Shown here in pieces: positions 22,144 through 26,433 of a stretch of DNA of 26,433 bases. How positions within the stretch are numbered: the stretch's first letter is position 1; every line of letters starts with the position of its first letter. The position numbers were made by a program, and so were the translations under genes. The notes under the pieces were generated by a model that was given only the letters and a program-made list of their open reading frames with translations, was not told the DNA's origin and made no database searches. Source of the stretch: JADFOB01 sp964651325 (GTDB taxonomy: Bacteria; Planctomycetota; Phycisphaerae; UBA1845); NCBI GenBank assembly GCA_964651325.1, contig CAZYXP010000029.1:1-26433 (forward strand), written 5' to 3'.

Positions 22144-23832
22144 TCACTGCTTCAGCGGAAATTCTGCCGTGTCGCACAACCGGGCGCAAAAGGCGGCCGT
22201 TGCCGCGGTCATCAGTAGCAATGCCATGATCGCTACACCCCATTGCGACACGGCGGGAATGGGCGGCGGCCCGGAGATGGTGAAGGAATGAACTGTGCCT
22301 GCTGCGGTATTGTTGGCGAAGTCGGTGGCCGTGACCCAATACTCAACCGTCGCGGGGGCCGGCTGCCCGGGCAATTCGGCGCGGTAAACCTGTCCGCCGC
22401 TGTGGCGCATGGGCCGTTGCTGCGCGGCGCCGCCGCTGACCGTATAGTTCAGAAAAATGCCCTTGTCGAAGAAGTTTCGGTCTGAAGTCATCTGGTCGAG
22501 AATCAGGGCGCGAACCACGTACGGGCCGGCGGTGTCCTCGGTATCCGGCGTCTGCTCGGTAGCCACAATCGTGGGCGGAATGGTATCGGCCGGTCCGCTG
22601 TTGATGTAGATGCGGTTCTGAAAGTTGCCCGATTCGCCTTGCGCGGTGACGATGTCGAGCTTACCGTTGCCCGTCAGGTCGGCCACCATAATATCCAACG
22701 AAGAGTCACTGATAATCTGAATCACCCCGGCAACCTGAGTGAACGCGCCCGCGCCGTTGTTGTTGTAAATCTTTTCGCCGCCGGATCCGAGCCTTGCGAT
22801 GATCAAATCTAAATCGCCGTCGTTGTCATAGTCTAGAAACTTGCTGTCGTTGTCGTCCTGGTTGGGGTTGGGCACGATGTTCGTCGAGGCGTCGGTGTAG
22901 CCGCCCGATCCGTTGTTGATCAGCAGTTTTTCCGTCGTACCAGATCCCGCGTTGGCGCCGAGCAGATCCAGATCGCCGTCGCCATCAACGTCACCAAAGT
23001 CGTACGAGTAGGCGCTGTTATCGGAAGGCACACCGCTGACGAGCGTGAACACACCCGTGCCGTCGTTGCGATAGAGACGGCTGTTGTTGGTGCCCGTGCT
23101 GGATGTGCGAATATCGAGGTCGAAATCGTTGTCTATGTCCCCGAAGAGGCAATCCATATTGTTGCATACGGCGCCGGTCGGAAAACGTGTGGCCGTCTCG
23201 TCGGTGAAGAATCCGCTGCCGTCGTTGACGTAGACGCGGTATTGGCCGCATGTGAATCGGCTGGTCGTTCCGCTTACCAAGAAGAGATCGAGATCGCCGT
23301 CGTTGTCGATATCGCCAAACTGCGCGCGGGAACTCGCAAGCGTAATTGCCGGAAGGCGCGTTGCGCCCTCGCTTGCAAAGCGTCCGGATCCATTGTTGAT
23401 CAGCAGATTGGGCATGAGGTTGAAGTCCTGAACGAGTACCATGTCCAAATCGCCGTCGTTGTCGACGTCGCCGAGTTCAACGCCTCGGTGCAATCCGGTC
23501 AGGCTGCCGGTGCTTTGTTCGGTGCCATCTGTGAAGAACCCCGCGCCGTCGTTGGTAAGCACGCGAACCGGCTCCGGCGTACCCGGCGTTGAGAATCCAC
23601 CTCCGTTGGCAAAGACAATGTCCAAATCGCCGTCGCCGTCCAGATCGCCAATCGTCAGTTGATTTGTGTACTCCGAAGGATTCGGGCTGGGAAATCGTGT
23701 GGCCGTCTGCTCGGTGAACTGTTGCGCGGTCGCGGGTGCGAGCCATCCCAAGACGCCTGCCAACAGCGCAACCTGCATGCCCCGAGCCCGCCCCACGCGC
23801 AGGGGTTGACTATTATCAATTCGCGTGCTCAT
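22144..23832 (-). CDS. FG-GAP/VCBS repeat surface protein with IPTL-CTERM-like tail
   Basis: A 562-residue exported protein. The signal peptide covers about 1-36 (VALLAGVLGWLAPATAQQ). Residues 40-420 hold seven calcium-binding FG-GAP/VCBS blades, each with Asp-rich loops such as DLDGDGDLDIV, DIDNDGDLDLF and DVDGDGDLDLL; together they should close into a beta-propeller. An Ig/fibronectin-like domain (about 430-525) follows. The tail PPIPAVSQWGVAIMALLLMT then about 20 residues fits the IPTL-CTERM sorting signal: motif, hydrophobic helix and a short basic end, normally removed by a dedicated envelope protease. It is a likely surface adhesin or binding protein; the ligand is unknown. The final cytoplasmic stretch is longer and less basic than usual. 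GAGGG supports the ATG. It stands alone. Confidence 0.92.
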   Translation of the reverse strand: MSTRIDNSQPLRVGRARGMQVALLAGVLGWLAPATAQQFTEQTATRFPSPNPSEYTNQLTIGDLDGDGDLDIVFANGGGFSTPGTPEPVRVLTNDGAGFFTDGTEQSTGSLTGLHRGVELGDVDNDGDLDMVLVQDFNLMPNLLINNGSGRFASEGATRLPAITLASSRAQFGDIDNDGDLDLFLVSGTTSRFTCGQYRVYVNDGSGFFTDETATRFPTGAVCNNMDCLFGDIDNDFDLDIRTSSTGTNNSRLYRNDGTGVFTLVSGVPSDNSAYSYDFGDVDGDGDLDLLGANAGSGTTEKLLINNGSGGYTDASTNIVPNPNQDDNDSKFLDYDNDGDLDLIIARLGSGGEKIYNNNGAGAFTQVAGVIQIISDSSLDIMVADLTGNGKLDIVTAQGESGNFQNRIYINSGPADTIPPTIVATEQTPDTEDTAGPYVVRALILDQMTSDRNFFDKGIFLNYTVSGGAAQQRPMRHSGGQVYRAELPGQPAPATVEYWVTATDFANNTAAGTVHSFTISGPPPIPAVSQWGVAIMALLLMTAATAAFCARLCDTAEFPLKQ

Positions 23833-23991
23833 GGCGTACCCTCACGAAGGACCGAGAAAAACGATCAGCAAACACCCAAGCGAGTGTCAGCCCCCCTTAG
23901 ACGGGAATCATCACCATCATACCGCAAGGAAGCCGCGATCACAAGCCGCCAGCCTTCAAGGTCCGCCCCACGCCCAACCGAACCGCGCCGG

Positions 23992-24019
23992 CCGAACCGC
24001 GCCCGTAAGGAAGCGGCTC
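23992..24019. repeat. Dispersed repeat, family C
   Basis: These 28 bases match 10272-10299 with a single difference. An inverted, less exact copy lies at 24106-24131 (22 of 26 positions), so the pair could form a large hairpin in the gap between the fumarylacetoacetase and FG-GAP genes. Confidence 0.7.
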
Positions 24020-24069
24020 TTCATCCCCAGCGCGGCCAATGACTAGCGGTCGTGGCTCGGATCATGCCT

Positions 24070-24085
24070 GTTCGTGTACACGAAC
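24070..24085. promoter_or_regulatory. 16-bp perfect palindrome between family C copies
   Basis: GTTCGTGTACACGAAC is self-complementary and lies at the centre between the two inverted family C copies. It may be the loop-side part of the repeat or an operator. It is 238 bases before the FG-GAP start codon, rather far for direct control. Confidence 0.4.
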
Positions 24086-24105
24086 GGGTCTTGGCGGCGA
24101 GCACG

Positions 24106-24131
24106 GCCACTCCCTTACGGTCGTGGTTCGG
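24106..24131. repeat. Inverted copy of family C repeat
   Basis: Read on the minus strand this begins CCGAACCACGACCGTAAGG and matches the family C unit at 22 of 26 positions. It ends nine bases from the stop codon of the fumarylacetoacetase gene. Confidence 0.55.
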
Positions 24132-24139
24132 ACTGTTAT

Positions 24140-25420
24140 TCACGTGAGCGCGGGGAGCACCTTGGCCTGAACCTTGCCAAACCCCACACGGTAGCCATCA
24201 CCCTGGCACCAGCCGCGAAGCGTGACGGTGTCGCCATCGGCAAAGAACCTGCGCTCGCTGCCGTCGGGAAGCTTGATCGGCTTGGTCCCCTTCCAGCAGA
24301 TTTCCAACATGCTGCCGCGCGAATCCTCCGTGGGGCCGGAAATCGTACCGGAGCCGCATAAATCGCCGACGCCCATGCGCGTGCCGTTGATGGTGTGGTG
24401 CGCGAGCTGCTGGGCCGGGCTCCAATACATGTGCTTGAAATTCGTCCTCGTGATGCACATCGGCTCGTCCATGGCCTCGCTCTTGAGACACCCCTCCAGG
24501 TGAATATCGAACGCACCGGCCTCTTTGCATTGGAGGTAGTCAAGCACCGGCGGATCTTGCTTCGGACCGGCCATGCGAAACGGCTCCAACGCGTCGAGCG
24601 TCACAACCCAAGGGCTAATCGACGTACCGAAGGATTTCCCGAGGAACGGGCCCAGGGGTACGTATTCCCACTTTTGAATATCGCGGGCGCTCCAATCGTT
24701 GAGCAGCACCATGCCGAATATGTGATCCCGCGCGTTGCCCGTGGGGATGGGTCGACCGTCGGTGTTGGCCGTTCCGACGAAGAAGCCCATTTCAACCTCG
24801 AAATCCAACAAACGCGAGGGGCCAAACGTAGGGGCGTCCGCCTCGTCGGCCTTGGTCTGCCCCATCGGACGCCGCACATCGACGCCCGAGACAAACACCG
24901 TGCTCGCCCTTCCGTGATAACCTACCGGCAAGTGAAGCCAATTCGGCATCAGCGCGTTATCGGCCCCGCGAAACATCGTGCCGACGTTGGTGGCGTGCTC
25001 TCGGGAAGAATAAAAATCGGTGAAGTCGCCGATCTTGACCGGAAGTAGCAGGGCCACATCGGTCATGGGAACGAGCGCTCGAGCGCACAACGTCTTGTTG
25101 TCCCTCAGCGTCGGGTTGCCTTCCGTCAGCAGTTCGCTGATGCGGGCCCGAACTTGCGTCCAAGCCGCACGCCCACATTCCATAAACGCATTGAGCTGGG
25201 ACCGCGCAAACACGTTTTCGCCAGCCACCGCTGTGCCGGAGAACAGGTCCGCTTCGTGCAACGCCGCCAAGTCCAAGACGTATTCGCCGATCGCAACGCC
25301 CACGGCCGGATCGCCGCCGAGCTTCTCAAACACGCCGTAGGGAAGGTTTTGAATCGGGAAATCGCAATGCTTCGGGACTTCAATCCAAGATTGAAGCCGC
25401 GGATCGGTCGTATCGGTCAT
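24140..25420 (-). CDS. fahA: Fumarylacetoacetase
   Basis: A 426-residue enzyme that splits 4-fumarylacetoacetate into fumarate and acetoacetate, the last step of tyrosine breakdown through homogentisate. The N-terminal SH3-like domain is about 1-125. The catalytic domain has DFTDFYSSREHATNVG (D135, H142), FEVEMGFFVG (E208, E210), NDWSARDIQKWEYVPLGPF (D242, R246) and GKSFGT (K262). Each matches the metal and catalytic residues of mammalian FAH with a constant offset of nine. Length is near the family norm of about 420. ATG 25420 (MTDTTDPRLQ) is used; the upstream in-frame extension has no family match. No other tyrosine-pathway gene lies in the window, so the pathway genes must be dispersed. 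Confidence 0.97.
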   Translation of the reverse strand: MTDTTDPRLQSWIEVPKHCDFPIQNLPYGVFEKLGGDPAVGVAIGEYVLDLAALHEADLFSGTAVAGENVFARSQLNAFMECGRAAWTQVRARISELLTEGNPTLRDNKTLCARALVPMTDVALLLPVKIGDFTDFYSSREHATNVGTMFRGADNALMPNWLHLPVGYHGRASTVFVSGVDVRRPMGQTKADEADAPTFGPSRLLDFEVEMGFFVGTANTDGRPIPTGNARDHIFGMVLLNDWSARDIQKWEYVPLGPFLGKSFGTSISPWVVTLDALEPFRMAGPKQDPPVLDYLQCKEAGAFDIHLEGCLKSEAMDEPMCITRTNFKHMYWSPAQQLAHHTINGTRMGVGDLCGSGTISGPTEDSRGSMLEICWKGTKPIKLPDGSERRFFADGDTVTLRGWCQGDGYRVGFGKVQAKVLPALT

Positions 25421-25604
25421 CGAATCGTTTCTCGCAACGCCAGGGTATTGGTCCATCGCCCCTTTGCCGACTGCCGAGCCGCCGCTGACGGGACGAAAAG
25501 ACCAAAGGGTAATCGCGATTTTCCGTTGCGGCAAACGCCGGCACCTCGAGAAACGGCCATCGCAACCCCATAACCAACGCAACTTGTATTGTAGGTTAAG
25601 GGCG

Positions 25605-26075
25605 ATGTCTCGCCCTTTTCCACAGTCCCCGCCCGATTTGGCCGATGCGGTGGTGCCCATGGCGGCCCCGATCCGCCCGGTTCCTGTAAATGGTGTTCCG
25701 GTGGCCCGCCCCGCCGGATTCACGACGATCACGCCGGGCCATGGCGGTGAAACCTACATCACCACCACCCAACCCGTTACGGATCGACTGGCCGTGGCTT
25801 CCGCCGTGTGTGGGCTGAGCGGCTTCATTCCGGTGGTTTCGCAGCTCGCGGCGATTGTGTTGGGGTTCATGAGCCTTCGCCGGATCAAATTGGCAAGCCG
25901 GCATGGCGTAATGGTTCCCGGACGTGGGTGGGCCATGACGGGCATTATCGGCGGCGTCGTGTCATTGGCTGGCTGGATCGCCATGGCCGGTTTTCTCGCG
26001 TTGGTGGGTAGCAGCCTGTCGCAGTCCACAGAGACACTGAGCCTTTTGAGCAGCTTGACGCAACAATCGCTGTAG
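25605..26075 (+). CDS. DUF4190-type small membrane protein
   Basis: A 156-residue protein. The N-terminal 60 residues are Pro-rich and probably cytoplasmic. Residues 61-145 fit a DUF4190 domain: two transmembrane helices (about 62-87 and 108-137) joined by a basic loop SLRRIKLASRHG, with GRGWAMTGIIGG opening the second helix, as typical in this family. The function of the domain is unknown; it is often found alone or attached to signalling domains. AAGG lies close before the ATG. It is divergent from the fumarylacetoacetase gene, with 184 bases between start codons, so the two promoters share this gap. Confidence 0.85.
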   Translation: MSRPFPQSPPDLADAVVPMAAPIRPVPVNGVPVARPAGFTTITPGHGGETYITTTQPVTDRLAVASAVCGLSGFIPVVSQLAAIVLGFMSLRRIKLASRHGVMVPGRGWAMTGIIGGVVSLAGWIAMAGFLALVGSSLSQSTETLSLLSSLTQQSL

Positions 26076-26379
26076 CGGGCCTGTGACAGAATCGGCGGCA
26101 GTGCATGCAGGCTGAAAGCCTGGCCCTATAGTAGCCGGGGGCAAGCGAAGCGCCGCCCCCGAGACGCGGCCGCTTCCCCTCCGACCCTGTATGGGTCGTC
26201 TTTCCATCTGGGGTGCCGCACCGCGGCGTCTAGCCGACCTTTACAGGGACGATTCGGCTGGGGCGGTCCGTGGCCGTGGGGGGGGTGGTGGGGGGCGGGC
26301 CGCGGCAGGCGGACGGGCGGCTGTCCGCGGGCGACGGTGGTAGTCTGCTGCCGCCGACTCATCGCCTGGAGGATGCCGC
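26076..26379. other. Intergenic interval with hairpins and a G-rich tract
   Basis: CAGGCTGAAAGCCTG (26108-26122) is a family D hairpin. GGGGGC and GCCCCC arms form another hairpin near 26137-26161. A G-rich tract follows at 26278-26299 on the plus strand. No gene is seen. Confidence 0.55.
26278..26299 (+). other. G-quadruplex-prone G-rich tract
   Basis: Runs of 8, 2, 6 and 3 G residues with single-base spacers occur within 22 bases, about 80 bases upstream of the flavin oxidoreductase start. The long runs can be divided to give four G-triplets. An effect on transcription is possible but unproven. Confidence 0.5.
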
Positions 26380-26433
26380 ATGAAGTTCGCCATGTTCTAC
26401 GAGATCCCCGTCGCCAAGCCCTGGGGCAAGGAC
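26380..26433 (+). CDS. Luciferase-family flavin-dependent oxidoreductase, 5' end only
   Basis: The first 18 codons (MKFAMFYEIPVAKPWGKD) before the window ends. The opening is typical of LLM-class flavin-dependent monooxygenases, in which MKF.LFYEIPV begins the first barrel strand. GGAGG at 26368-26372 is seven bases upstream of the ATG, giving a clear start. With so little sequence the subfamily and substrate are unknown. Confidence 0.65.
   Translation, partial: MKFAMFYEIPVAKPWGKD

Noticed and set aside
24395..25048. Rightward frame of 217 codons opposite fahA
   Set aside because: It mirrors the strongly conserved fumarylacetoacetase frame and has no features of its own.

Overview
The window looks like chromosomal DNA of a Planctomycetota bacterium, probably a Phycisphaerae-like lineage. 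The evidence is indirect: high but moderate GC, short operons separated by repeat-rich gaps, several exported LolA-fold, PEGA and CsgG-type proteins, an FG-GAP/VCBS surface protein ending in an IPTL-CTERM-like sorting tail, and a large M23 lipoprotein. No rRNA, tRNA, CRISPR array, phage or intact insertion sequence was seen. About 20 genes are supported, almost all by recognisable domains; four or five have no assignable function.

Layout, left to right. 1-1505: a repeat element, then a polytopic membrane protein and a zinc-ribbon membrane protein in one operon. 1657-2767: leftward PEGA lipoprotein and CBS-pair protein. 3455-5797: leftward two-component system (histidine kinase, then an OmpR-type regulator). 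6021-6713: leftward LolA-like exported protein. 6933-10200: rightward housekeeping run of Mrp/ApbC Fe-S carrier, DinB-fold protein, O-methyltransferase and a MoaD-MoaE fusion. 10435-11112: endonuclease III. 11170-11847: leftward unknown. 12457-14643: M23 peptidase-like lipoprotein. 14916-16345: ECF sigma factor overlapping a single-pass membrane partner, with a good ECF-type promoter in front. 16610-17497: second LolA-like protein, leftward. 17498-18481: almost 1 kb without a convincing gene. 18482-19126: phospholipid-N-methyltransferase-like enzyme. 19178-21684: leftward three-gene operon with two CsgG/LpoB-like proteins around an NTF2-like lipoprotein. 22144-23832: FG-GAP surface protein. 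24140-25420: fumarylacetoacetase. 25605-26075: DUF4190-type membrane protein. 26380 to the end: first 18 codons of a luciferase-family flavin oxidoreductase.

Two themes stand out. Much of the window concerns the cell envelope: at least seven proteins carry signal peptides or lipoboxes, and there are two sets of envelope signalling genes (histidine kinase/regulator and ECF sigma/membrane partner). Second, intergenic DNA is filled with at least four families of short palindromic dispersed repeats. One of them forms the stop codon and last codons of the histidine kinase and fills the gap before its response regulator. The least described pieces are the CsgG-like operon without curli genes, the ECF sigma partner that is not a classical anti-sigma factor, the zinc ribbon split by a membrane hairpin, and the repeat families themselves.
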